Shown: positions 1 through 8,732 of the stretch, in pieces
Position numbering within the stretch: position 1 is the first letter of the stretch
How the letters are laid out: every line of letters begins with the position of its first letter
Source of the DNA: Pedobacter cryoconitis
GTDB taxonomy: Bacteria > Bacteroidota > Bacteroidia > Sphingobacteriales > Sphingobacteriaceae
DNA length: 64,000 nt
NCBI GenBank assembly: GCA_019352875.1
Contig: JAAAFW010000006.1
Coordinates: forward strand, 513,743-577,742
Direction of reading: 5' to 3'
The notes under the pieces: model-generated
Told to the model about the DNA's origin: nothing
Databases searched by the model: none
What the model saw: the letters and a program-made list of their open reading frames with translations, nothing else
Program-made: the position numbers and the translations under genes

Positions 1-1
1 G

Positions 2-565
2 AAAATGGATGGGGCGTTAAACAACTTCATAGCTAATGCCATCAAAAATAGTTTAAAGCTTAAAATACTTGATCCGGCTGTTAAGAAATTTACCGATGAC
101 CTTTCAAAATACGCAAAGGAGCATGACAACAGTGTATTAGGGTTCAATTTTGAGGCTTACAAAAAGGACTTGCAGATAGCTGGTAAGCTATTTGGCGAAG
201 GATTAGAAGGTGCTAAAGAGTTTTTTGTAGATGTTAAGGACTCAGAAGCGGCCTCGCCTGAATCAATGAAAGGAGCTTTCTCTACAGCCTCGCAGGAGAG
301 TATCAGTTTGCTTGCCGGCCAAACGATGGGCATGAGAGTCGCACAGCTTGAAACGAATACCTTACTAACAGAGCAGGGTAAGTCCATCGGCGATATATAT
401 CAGATAGCAAAAGATAAATTTGAAGTGCAGATGAAAATCGAGAGAAATACGCTCCGAACTGCAAATAATACCGATCGTCTGGATAATATTGAAACACAGC
501 TTATCCAGATGAACAGAAAAATGGGTGATAATGAAAACGCTGTAAAAACTGCTGGATATGCTTAA
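2..565 (+). CDS. Phage tail tape measure protein, C-terminal part (5' truncated by window edge)
   Basis: The reading frame is open to the window edge, so the gene starts upstream. The visible ~187 residues are Lys/Asp-rich and helical. They include a segment SLLAGQTMGMRVAQLE followed by a long amphipathic helix ending in NIETQLIQMNRKM, the pattern seen at the C-terminus of tape measure proteins of Bacteroidota phages. Tape measures set tail length and reach the membrane during DNA delivery. The position directly before the distal tail gene agrees with this. The family call rests on pattern and gene order; sequence similarity could not be tested. Confidence 0.65.
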   Translation, partial: KMDGALNNFIANAIKNSLKLKILDPAVKKFTDDLSKYAKEHDNSVLGFNFEAYKKDLQIAGKLFGEGLEGAKEFFVDVKDSEAASPESMKGAFSTASQESISLLAGQTMGMRVAQLETNTLLTEQGKSIGDIYQIAKDKFEVQMKIERNTLRTANNTDRLDNIETQLIQMNRKMGDNENAVKTAGYA

Positions 566-2453
566 TATGGACTTAACTAATTATTATTTTATTAACGATA
601 CCGATGCGTTTCGTACATACGGTTTAATACTAACCAAAGGAGCTTATGGAGAGCTCACTAGTTTACCCTCAGCCTGGCCGGATGACACCCGTAAGATCGG
701 AATCCCTGTTCAGGTATATGGCTTAAATGAGGTGGACTTTTGGGCGAAATTTAACGCACTAAGTGCTGTTTTAAGTGCTTCAACAGACTTCAGCTTTACA
801 ATTACCGATCTGCATAGACGGTTTAAACTGAACTACTCAGGCGTGAGCAGCTTTAAAATGCTTACGAAGTCTTCCGGAGGCTACGCTATTTGCGCCGCAT
901 TTACTTTAAATGTTAGCGACGACTATCCGGATATTTTTACAGTAACAAGAACCGGAAGCTTTCAGAAAAATAACGCTCCAGATGGTTATGCTGGTGAGAT
1001 AATACAGTACACCAGAACCTACACATCCTATAGCCAGGTTGACGCTCAGTCTTTAGCTAATTCTGATGCGAGTTTTAATACAGGTGGTCAGGAATTCGCC
1101 AACAATGCCGGAAGAAATATACCTGCCTTTGAATTTTTCAAGTCTCAGGTGGTAACAGATGGTGGAAGCACAGATCCTTTATTAGATACCGAATATGCAA
1201 AGATCCATCCTTTAGCCACCTGGAAATCTGATATGGTTCTCGTTCCGGGTGCCCTTAAGGCCGGGCGGATCTACGGAGTAAATCCAAGAAATGGAAATGT
1301 TATTCCTTTCACATTTAGCCGGACCAGTACGGGTACTTACATAGATAAAAATGGTTTGATGCAGACTGCCGTTGCGGGAGTGCCGAGGATCGATCACGAT
1401 CCAGTTACAAAGGAATGTCTGGGTTATTTATTGGAAGGTCTCACGGAGAATTTAATCAGATACAGCAATAATTTTATTAATTGGGCTAATGGTTCGCAAA
1501 AAACCATTTCGAATACGGCGACTACTTCTTATGGAAAAAGTATGTCAACTATCTTTAAGGTTGCAGATACCACCAGTGAATCGTTATTTACAAATACAGT
1601 ATTATCTATAGCAAATTCCACCTATTCATTTAGAATAACGTTAAGAGCAGATACCTCAGATAAAATTACCATTGGATTAGGAGGTTATGCAGATCCGGCT
1701 GGAGGCGGGCCATGGGGGCTGAGCTCAGACTCATCTTTTCGGATTATATATGGACCAGGTGAAATATCGCAATATGGAAGTCAGGGTGGGGCTATTTGTG
1801 ACGTTACCGGTTTGCTAGCTAATGAGGATACTGTTGTTGAGCTAACGAGGAGATATGGAACAGCAGATGTCAACGTTCGTGCCACCCTATATATTGATCG
1901 TCCGACGTCAACTAGTATTGGTGCTGCAAATAAAGTATCCTGTGCTCAACTCGAAAATTTACCTGGCTGTACTTCATATATCGAAACAAGCGCAACTTCT
2001 GGTATAAGGAATTCAGATGTTTTGAGATCCGATTCAGATTTGTGTCCGGGCGAGCAACACACGTGTTCGGCAAATATGCGTCTAATATCAAGAGAGGCAG
2101 TTGGTACCTCAACAATGGGTATTTTAAGGGGTAGTGTGAATGGACGTTTCTGGTATTCCACAGGGGGGAATAAGTATGGTGTTATGGCTTACGATGGAGT
2201 TACCGCTATAACGCCGACTCCACAACCGACAGCTTATCAGTTTAATAAAGCTTGTATATCCTATGGAACAGAGGGACTCAGAGGGTCAATCAACGGTGGT
2301 CCGGTTGCGACAAGGATTTATACAGCCCCTTTCGGTATTCCCGGTGCATTAATTATATCGAATCAAAATATTGCAGCAACACATATTAAAAATATAAGTC
2401 TGTTTCCATTACAGTTAACAGGTGAAGAACACATACAAATCACAACCTCATGA
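558..2453 (+). CDS. Phage distal tail protein with C-terminal adhesin-like extension
   Basis: This 631-residue protein overlaps the tape measure stop by 8 nt; a second ATG at 567 is an equally good start. Residues 1-130 look like a Dit/distal tail N-domain (KGAYGELTSLPSAWPDD, then a beta-rich stretch). From about residue 240 a second module begins, with FSRTSTGTYIDKNGLM, PRIDHDPVTKECLGYLLEG and NLIRYSNNF. That signature is common in phage structural proteins that display a beta-sandwich receptor or carbohydrate-binding domain. Dit forms the hub between tail tube and tail tip. The extension probably contributes to host-surface binding (inference). It is translationally coupled to the next gene through an ATGA overlap. 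Confidence 0.65.
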   Translation: MLNMDLTNYYFINDTDAFRTYGLILTKGAYGELTSLPSAWPDDTRKIGIPVQVYGLNEVDFWAKFNALSAVLSASTDFSFTITDLHRRFKLNYSGVSSFKMLTKSSGGYAICAAFTLNVSDDYPDIFTVTRTGSFQKNNAPDGYAGEIIQYTRTYTSYSQVDAQSLANSDASFNTGGQEFANNAGRNIPAFEFFKSQVVTDGGSTDPLLDTEYAKIHPLATWKSDMVLVPGALKAGRIYGVNPRNGNVIPFTFSRTSTGTYIDKNGLMQTAVAGVPRIDHDPVTKECLGYLLEGLTENLIRYSNNFINWANGSQKTISNTATTSYGKSMSTIFKVADTTSESLFTNTVLSIANSTYSFRITLRADTSDKITIGLGGYADPAGGGPWGLSSDSSFRIIYGPGEISQYGSQGGAICDVTGLLANEDTVVELTRRYGTADVNVRATLYIDRPTSTSIGAANKVSCAQLENLPGCTSYIETSATSGIRNSDVLRSDSDLCPGEQHTCSANMRLISREAVGTSTMGILRGSVNGRFWYSTGGNKYGVMAYDGVTAITPTPQPTAYQFNKACISYGTEGLRGSINGGPVATRIYTAPFGIPGALIISNQNIAATHIKNISLFPLQLTGEEHIQITTS

Positions 2454-5400
2454 TATATGAAATAAAAAGAGGTAATGCTGTTTTAGCAGCGGTTACCCCT
2501 ACAGGAAACAGAGAAGAAAGGATTATGGGTGGAGATATAGTCAATATGTCATTTACCTTGAATTACTACGTGGATTTTTTAAAAGGAGACACTACTGTTA
2601 TTGATGGTACTGTGTTTTATCTGGAGAAACCATCTGAGTTTGAAAAATCCGGAAAGTGGTCTTATGCACTCGCCTTTCAGTCGGAAAGCGCATTTCTCGG
2701 GAATGCCGAAATGCTGGCAATGGACGAAAATAATGTGTTAGCTGAATACGACTGTTTTTATACAGGTACGGCGAGTGGAGCGCTGGATTTAATTATTGCG
2801 AATGCCAACCGGTTGACTCCGGGCTGGTTAAAAGGTACAGTTGATGAAACGGAGGCCAGGGATTTTAACTTTACCGGCGATAACTGTTCCAATGCTTTAG
2901 CGAAAATTGCTGATGCATTTAAGACGGAGTTCTGGATTGAAAACAAAAAGATTTTCCTGACTAAGAAAGGAGTAGACTCCGGTTTAACTTTCCGACATGG
3001 TAAAGGCAAAGGATTAACTAAGTTAAGTCGGAAAACTTTGGATAATAAGCCAGTTACTAAACTGATAGTTTATGGTTCTAAGCAGAATTTGCCAGCAACC
3101 TACCCTGGGCTTTCAAAACGTCTTAGAATGCCAGATAATCAGCAATTTATTCTGGATCCTGCCAAAGTAGAAAAATATGGTCTTGTCGAACAAACCTTAT
3201 TGCTGGATGATGTTTATCCAAAGAGGGTCGGGACAATTACAGCTATAACCAATGCTTTTACTTTCAGCGATTCGACTCTTGATTTTGATATCAATAATCA
3301 ACTTATTGAAAAAATTTCTGCTAAAGTTAAATTTATAACAGGCCGTTTGGCGGGCTATCAGTTTGAAATTCGTGAGAATGGTTATCAATATGTTTCGAAA
3401 ACAATTACTATTAATGTAAGTAAAGACGAACGGGCGACTGAGATACCGTCTGAAACAACTTTAAAGCCTGCAGTTGGTGATAAATATATCCTGACAGACA
3501 TTATTATGCCGCTGTCTTATGTAACTGCAGCTGAGCGGGAACTTAAAGATATCGCTACCAAACGATATTACGAATCTGCTGATCCAAGGGTTCAGTTCAC
3601 CGCATTAACTGATCGTAAATATTTAAGAGATTACAATATTTCAGTAAAACTTGGAGATTTTGTAACCATCCAGGAGCCAGATGCAGCCGTAGATAAGAAT
3701 ATCAGGGTTATCTCCAAAACTACGAGCCTGCAGGATAAGTATGATATAAGTCTTGAATTGTCTGAGACAGTAAGTATCGCAAATATTGTTAAGCAAATTA
3801 TTGCAGATAGTAATATTCAGAAAGCCGTAAATAATTCTAGGATAACAGATGCGGCGCGTCAGCGTTTAATGTGGCGTACCACTTCAGAGCTTTCAACGAT
3901 GCTTGAAACGCTGAGGGGAGAGATGTTGTTGATCACGCAAGAGGGGGGCGCTTATGAAACAGATATATATGTTGAAACAAGTGTAGATCGTAATCCCGAT
4001 AAATTTAAAACTACCGCCGGAAGGCTGGAACATCAGGAATATATTGAACAGGGTGGGGCCTGGAATGTGTCGGCTTTTGATGGTGTTTTGCCAACAAAGG
4101 CTGCTTATTATGTGTATATCAAAGCGTCTCGAACAACGAATGCAGCGACTATTGTTTATTCACTTGTAAAGATCGCAGTAGAATCTGATCCGGCAAATTA
4201 TCATCTTCCTTTCGGAATTTTATCCTCTGTAATTGATAACACAAGAATTTTTTCGTCGGTAAGGGGATACACCAGAATCACGGGTAATAATATCACAACC
4301 GGAGTTATTGAAGGACCATCGGGTGCACTTACAATTAATATGCAAACCGGAGAAATCTTTGGTAGAATAACTTTCAGAGGAAGTAATGGGGCTGTGAAAG
4401 ATATCAAAACTGTCGATGATATTGCTAAACTCGCAGTAGATAATGCTGCTGTCGCACAGTCGGGCGCTAATGCGGCAGCAACTGCTGCATTAGCTGCACA
4501 GAGTTCGGCAGATAAAGCAAATTCAGTTTTGGCAGATATCTCCAATGATGATGTTTTAACTGCGGGAGAGAAACAAGACACCTTGCTTCAATGGCAGACT
4601 ATCCAGAGTGAGCGACCGATTATCGTTAATCAGGCCGGTGCTTACAGTATTTCCGTGGGTGCATTTAATGCAGCTTATACTGCACTTAATGTATACATAA
4701 CTCCATTACTCATAAATATTAACGTCAATTCGAATATTCAGGGGGCCTTGTTTCGTGATAAATTTAAGACCTATTTTGATACGCGGCAGGAGTTACTTTC
4801 TTCGATTAGTACTGCCGCGAAATCATATGCAGATCAGGTAAGCAATACTAATTTAATTTCAAATCCTTCAACTACCGGGACAACTGTGGGATGGACAAGT
4901 GCAGTTTTTGGTATTGATTCTCAGGATTTTTTTGGTACTGAAACTTACGTGCTCAAGAGTACATCCCCAACCGACGTTTCTATAATTTCTAGCAGAGCAA
5001 AAGTTGATCCTGCTAAAGCTTATGAGGTTACTATTTGGTTGAAAACCCCAGATGCAGGTGGATCTAAATATTTTGGTTTATATGCATTTAATGGGAATTC
5101 AACAAATATTGGAGTTATTCCTGTAGCCGATGCTACAGGTGCCGAAAGTGCTGTTAACAATAACTTCTATTTTTGGAGTTCTTCTACACTAGCTGTAGAT
5201 AGCTGGACGAGAATTACCGCATATATCTTACCAGCTGGCTTTAGTGGAACAGATGCAAAAGGTGCAGGTACAAATAGTCGTAGTCACGCTAAGATGTTAC
5301 CCAATACCAAAGAGATCTCGATCAGATATTTAAAATATGATGCCGCAACTTCTACGTCAAGAACTTTATATGCAGCGAATATAAGTATGGTCCAGGTAAG

Positions 5401-7099
5401 CCCCCAGGCTATTATTTCAGCTTCTAATGCACAGACAGCGGCTTCTAATGCCCAGATAGTTGCCTCTAATGCACAAATAGGAGCGACGATAGCTAATAAT
5501 CTGATTTCTGATATTGCTAATGACAATAAGCTTACAGCTGGTGAGAAAAAGAATACTAAAATATTATGGGATGAAATCATAAAGGAGTATCCAACAATAA
5601 CCGCTCAAGCAGTAACTTATGGTACATCGACAGCTTCTTATACATCATTTTATAATATTTTAAATACTTATATAACTCCACTGCTGGCTGATTTAAATAT
5701 CACAACCGATATTGCAGGAGGCACGATGCGCACCAATTTTGCAAATTACTATGACGCAAAGACTAAAGTCCTGAAAGAAATCAGTGATGCAACAAAAGTT
5801 TTTGCTCAGGCGGCAGCAAATGACGTATTGTCTATTAAAGATACGCGTGGAACTAATGAGCTTCCGGGTTGGTATTATACTAATTATTCGCGACGAAGTG
5901 TTGCTGAATTTAAAAATCGTGCAACGATGGAAGTTCCAGGTTTTGCTAATTATGGTGGGTTGACTACAAGTACTCCTTGGGGAGACACTTCTGGTGGAAT
6001 CATAACGCAACAATTTTCAAGCGCCGACGGAGTTTTTATCAGGAGAAGTATAAATGTGTCTGTATGGGGTTCTTGGTTGAAAACAGAAGATGCAGATTCG
6101 GCTCAGGCTAAGGCCACGGCAGCACAGAATGCAGCGCAGGCATTTGCAGATTCAGTAGCGAGCAGTAAAGCTAACGCTGCTCAGGTTGCGGCAATTTCAA
6201 CTGCGGCCACAGATGCGCAAACTAAAGCGAATAACGCTTATAATACTGCTGTATCTGCAGCTAATAACTATGCGGGAATTATTGCCAACGATAAATCTTC
6301 TGCCGCGCAGATTGCTGCGGCTGCAGATGCAACGAATAAAGCAAACCAAGCTTACACCGATGCTCAAGCCGCTGCAACGGCTCAATATAATACGTTGACT
6401 GCCAGTTTGAAACCTATGGCTTATATGGATATCGTACAGGCTGCAGACTCGGGCGTAACAGTTATAAAAAATGGGTCTATAACAACCTTTCATCTTCAGG
6501 CTAATTACATAACTGCGAACGTTATAAATGCTGCTTATATAACAGGCCTTAATTTGAATTTTGTTAGAGGAACAATAGGCGGCATAACGATTAATAATAA
6601 TTCAATTGCTTCCTCAAATGGAAAATTTTCTGTAACCAGTGACGGTGTCGTTAATGCCACTCAGGCAAATATATCAGGTTATATAAATGCAACATCCGGT
6701 AGGATAGGAGAATTTGATATCTATGAGGCGTCCATAAGAGGAGATATTAAGGAGGGGGGTAAACTGGTTTTAGAAAAAAGGGAGGGATATTTTGCATTTT
6801 ATAATAATAACCATCAGAAATGGGCAGGAATAGGCGAAGTATACAGTTATGCAACTGGTGGTCGACTTTGGACGGCAGTTGCGAGATTTGAGAACCATAG
6901 ATACACTGGCGTTGGTGAGGTTAACTACGGAATAGTTGCTTCTTGTAAAAATTCACAAGGTAATATTGCGGTTTACATCGCTGCCGGCGATATGTCGTGT
7001 GAAGGTGTTTACATATGCAGGGGCCAGGTAGGTTGGACCGGGACTTATTATGGCGGAGGAAATGGGCTTCGCTTTCTAGGTGGTATTTGTGTAGGATAA
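2450..7099 (+). CDS. Giant phage tail-tip/fibre protein with duplicated domain and knob-like module
   Basis: The 1549-residue protein begins 4 nt inside the distal tail gene (ATGA). Residues 1-470 resemble the tail-associated hub/endopeptidase N-domain. Residues about 690-800 and 1018-1127 are two copies of one helical domain sharing (L/D)TAGEK, TPLL and the spacing between them. Between them, about 801-982, is a jelly-roll-like module (NLISNPS, VTIWLKTPDAGG). Next comes a pyocin-knob-like segment (DTRGTNELPGWY, GSWLKTEDA; about 1134-1206), an Ala/Gln-rich coiled coil (about 1207-1320) and a C-terminal tip with GGITINNNS and GRIGEFDIYE. It probably carries receptor recognition. Individual domain calls are by pattern only. 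Confidence 0.7.
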   Translation: MIYEIKRGNAVLAAVTPTGNREERIMGGDIVNMSFTLNYYVDFLKGDTTVIDGTVFYLEKPSEFEKSGKWSYALAFQSESAFLGNAEMLAMDENNVLAEYDCFYTGTASGALDLIIANANRLTPGWLKGTVDETEARDFNFTGDNCSNALAKIADAFKTEFWIENKKIFLTKKGVDSGLTFRHGKGKGLTKLSRKTLDNKPVTKLIVYGSKQNLPATYPGLSKRLRMPDNQQFILDPAKVEKYGLVEQTLLLDDVYPKRVGTITAITNAFTFSDSTLDFDINNQLIEKISAKVKFITGRLAGYQFEIRENGYQYVSKTITINVSKDERATEIPSETTLKPAVGDKYILTDIIMPLSYVTAAERELKDIATKRYYESADPRVQFTALTDRKYLRDYNISVKLGDFVTIQEPDAAVDKNIRVISKTTSLQDKYDISLELSETVSIANIVKQIIADSNIQKAVNNSRITDAARQRLMWRTTSELSTMLETLRGEMLLITQEGGAYETDIYVETSVDRNPDKFKTTAGRLEHQEYIEQGGAWNVSAFDGVLPTKAAYYVYIKASRTTNAATIVYSLVKIAVESDPANYHLPFGILSSVIDNTRIFSSVRGYTRITGNNITTGVIEGPSGALTINMQTGEIFGRITFRGSNGAVKDIKTVDDIAKLAVDNAAVAQSGANAAATAALAAQSSADKANSVLADISNDDVLTAGEKQDTLLQWQTIQSERPIIVNQAGAYSISVGAFNAAYTALNVYITPLLININVNSNIQGALFRDKFKTYFDTRQELLSSISTAAKSYADQVSNTNLISNPSTTGTTVGWTSAVFGIDSQDFFGTETYVLKSTSPTDVSIISSRAKVDPAKAYEVTIWLKTPDAGGSKYFGLYAFNGNSTNIGVIPVADATGAESAVNNNFYFWSSSTLAVDSWTRITAYILPAGFSGTDAKGAGTNSRSHAKMLPNTKEISIRYLKYDAATSTSRTLYAANISMVQVSPQAIISASNAQTAASNAQIVASNAQIGATIANNLISDIANDNKLTAGEKKNTKILWDEIIKEYPTITAQAVTYGTSTASYTSFYNILNTYITPLLADLNITTDIAGGTMRTNFANYYDAKTKVLKEISDATKVFAQAAANDVLSIKDTRGTNELPGWYYTNYSRRSVAEFKNRATMEVPGFANYGGLTTSTPWGDTSGGIITQQFSSADGVFIRRSINVSVWGSWLKTEDADSAQAKATAAQNAAQAFADSVASSKANAAQVAAISTAATDAQTKANNAYNTAVSAANNYAGIIANDKSSAAQIAAAADATNKANQAYTDAQAAATAQYNTLTASLKPMAYMDIVQAADSGVTVIKNGSITTFHLQANYITANVINAAYITGLNLNFVRGTIGGITINNNSIASSNGKFSVTSDGVVNATQANISGYINATSGRIGEFDIYEASIRGDIKEGGKLVLEKREGYFAFYNNNHQKWAGIGEVYSYATGGRLWTAVARFENHRYTGVGEVNYGIVASCKNSQGNIAVYIAAGDMSCEGVYICRGQVGWTGTYYGGGNGLRFLGGICVG

Positions 7100-7113
7100 A
7101 ATAATAAATAAAG

Positions 7114-7422
7114 ATGAAAACAGAAAAAATAGACTTTAATTCAGTAGTAGTGGAAGATTTGGAAGGAAATAGAATTTATATCCCTGGCCAGTTCCCAAAA
7201 GATTTAGGAAATCTATTGTATACAACAGCACCCAGTATTGAAATAGCTGATTTGGGAAGAAAGGTTTATGAATCTTTTAAAAATCAGGTCGATTTGCTGC
7301 TCTCGGAGCAAGAATTAATTCAGCTTGTCGAAGTTATAGATAATGCAAGGCTGCTTGGACATCCGGCTCACATTGCGACTAAACAATACCTAACTAATAA
7401 ATTAACATCATTTAAAAATTAA
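7114..7422 (+). CDS. Small phage protein of unknown function
   Basis: This 102-residue protein starts 14 nt after the tail-tip gene and 4 nt before the next small gene, so all are probably co-transcribed. It has no signal peptide or membrane segment and is mixed alpha/beta with an acidic start (VVVEDLEGNRIYIPGQFPKDLGN). I do not recognise a family. Position after the tail-tip gene suggests a tail-fibre accessory or chaperone role, but that is only context. Confidence 0.5.
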   Translation: MKTEKIDFNSVVVEDLEGNRIYIPGQFPKDLGNLLYTTAPSIEIADLGRKVYESFKNQVDLLLSEQELIQLVEVIDNARLLGHPAHIATKQYLTNKLTSFKN

Positions 7423-7426
7423 TAAC

Positions 7427-7702
7427 ATGGCAAAAACAAGTAAAAGAGTAATCGTATCAAGATTGAATAAGACAGTGGCAACCCTAGAAGTTAAAGATTG
7501 GAAATTAGTCTTCAACTACGAAGGTGAGGTGGGAAATCCTATATCAGATGTCAATGTATCCGGAAACAATGCAGCAGGCGCATACATCAACTTTCTAAAA
7601 AGCACCTCACAGACAAATATTAACTTCACGGGATCTGATTATGATGCCGAGGTTGTGGAGGCAATAAACGTGGAAGTCGCCGACATTGTAAGTGCTCAGT
7701 AA
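7427..7702 (+). CDS. Small phage protein of unknown function
   Basis: This 91-residue soluble protein has a basic N-terminus (MAKTSKRVIVSRLN) and a beta-rich middle (NYEGEVGNPISDVNVSGNNAAGAYINFL). It follows the preceding gene by 4 nt and is the last gene before a strong intrinsic terminator, so it closes the tail transcription unit. No family is recognised. A small tail-tip or decoration protein is possible from position alone. Confidence 0.5.
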   Translation: MAKTSKRVIVSRLNKTVATLEVKDWKLVFNYEGEVGNPISDVNVSGNNAAGAYINFLKSTSQTNINFTGSDYDAEVVEAINVEVADIVSAQ

Positions 7703-7745
7703 AGAATGCTAATTAAGTGCCCTTCATAATTTAGAAGGGGTTTAA

Positions 7746-7782
7746 AGGTCGTCCGGATGTAAATCCAGACGACCTTTTTTTA
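7746..7782 (+). terminator. Intrinsic terminator closing the tail operon
   Basis: Stem AGGTCGTC with GACGACCT, extended by GGAT/ATCC around one mismatch, with a GTAA-type loop, runs straight into a T7 tract. It lies 44 nt after the last tail gene. Confidence 0.85.
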
Positions 7783-7840
7783 TTTATTTACTCTACTCAT
7801 GGGGTAAACAGGAGTCGGAAATACTACGATTAGTGCTTCG

Positions 7841-7848
7841 TAAATTTG
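7841..7848 (+). promoter_or_regulatory. Candidate -7 element of the lysis-cassette promoter
   Basis: TAAATTTG matches the Bacteroidota TAnnTTTG element and lies 19 nt before the muramidase ATG, directly after the tail terminator. No good TTG element is visible at the expected distance upstream, so the call is tentative. Confidence 0.35.
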
Positions 7849-7866
7849 TTTTAAAGGTTAAGAGTT

Positions 7867-8448
7867 ATGGCAAATTTTGAAGAAGCGAATAAAATTACGG
7901 GAATGAATGAGGGTGGATACGCCAATCATCGAAATGACAAAGGCGGCGAAACTTATGCTGGAATATCGCGTAGGTTCTGGTCAAATTGGCCAGGCTGGAA
8001 ATATATAGATAAATACAAGGATCAATATACTTACCAGGATTCGGCTATCAGGTTGAAGTATTCTCTCGCCCGATGGATAAATTCTTCTGCTGCTCAAAAA
8101 GGGGAACCCGTAAATGAGATGGTTAAGAACTTTTATAAGATTAATTTCTGGGATGCTAACAAGCTCGATGAGCTAAAATGTCAGCAGCTGGCCAACTCGG
8201 TCTATGACTTTGGTGTGAATGCTGGAAACGTGACGGCAATTAAACTTCTACAGAAAGTTGTGAATACAATTCAGGATGGCAGGATGGGTGAAAAAACGAT
8301 CACCGCCACCAATAGCTTGAACTGCAGGGGTGCGCTTGGGACTTACAATAGCAGGAGAGAAGAATACTATCGCTCAATCGCCAAAGGAGATCAGGCACAA
8401 TTTCTAAAAGTCTGGTTAAGCCGGATCAAACCTTATAAAACTGAATAA
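7867..8448 (+). CDS. GH108 N-acetylmuramidase (phage endolysin)
   Basis: This 193-residue muramidase should cut the glycan strands of peptidoglycan for lysis. The N-terminal catalytic part contains MNEGGYANHRNDKGGETYAGIS, where the Glu of EGGY is the expected acid. The C-terminal half (FWDANKLDELKCQQLANSVYDFGVNAG, then GRMGEKT) matches the peptidoglycan-binding module that accompanies GH108 enzymes. No signal peptide is present, so export depends on the neighbouring membrane proteins. The stop overlaps the next start by 1 nt (TAATG), which indicates translational coupling in a lysis cassette. Confidence 0.85.
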   Translation: MANFEEANKITGMNEGGYANHRNDKGGETYAGISRRFWSNWPGWKYIDKYKDQYTYQDSAIRLKYSLARWINSSAAQKGEPVNEMVKNFYKINFWDANKLDELKCQQLANSVYDFGVNAGNVTAIKLLQKVVNTIQDGRMGEKTITATNSLNCRGALGTYNSRREEYYRSIAKGDQAQFLKVWLSRIKPYKTE

Positions 8449-8732
8449 TGACTATTCCAAAACTACCATTTGCCTTCCCGGATTTCGTGAAATATCCGCT
8501 GCATGGCTTACTCTACCTGCTGCTGCTCTACTTTGTCTTCAAGGAGTTTACCAGAGGTAGTGAATGTGACGATTTACGGCTTACGGTAGAAATACAAGGG
8601 AAGCGAATCGCAAAGCTAGAGAAAGATAAAGATGATTTAACATGGGCTATTGCTGTTAAATCTGGAATTATAGACCATTTAAAATCTAAGAAAGACAGTA
8701 TAAAGGAGCTAAAAAATGAAAATATCAACTAA
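8448..8732 (+). CDS. Single-pass membrane protein with coiled coil, lysis-module (holin/spanin-like)
   Basis: This 94-residue protein has one membrane span at about residues 14-32 (FPDFVKYPLHGLLYLLLLYFVF) followed by a charged coiled coil (LRLTVEIQGKRIAKLEKDKDDL). The arrangement and the place right after an endolysin fit a holin accessory or an inner-membrane spanin subunit. It overlaps the endolysin by 1 nt and the next gene by 17 nt. The role is inferred from architecture and gene order, as no family is recognised. Confidence 0.5.
   Translation: MTIPKLPFAFPDFVKYPLHGLLYLLLLYFVFKEFTRGSECDDLRLTVEIQGKRIAKLEKDKDDLTWAIAVKSGIIDHLKSKKDSIKELKNENIN

Noticed and set aside
4201..4581. 126-codon minus-strand ORF inside the tail-tip gene
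   Set aside because: It is antisense to an Ala-rich coding region, whose complement gives long open frames with Ala/Ser-rich nonsense sequence. No start context or family.
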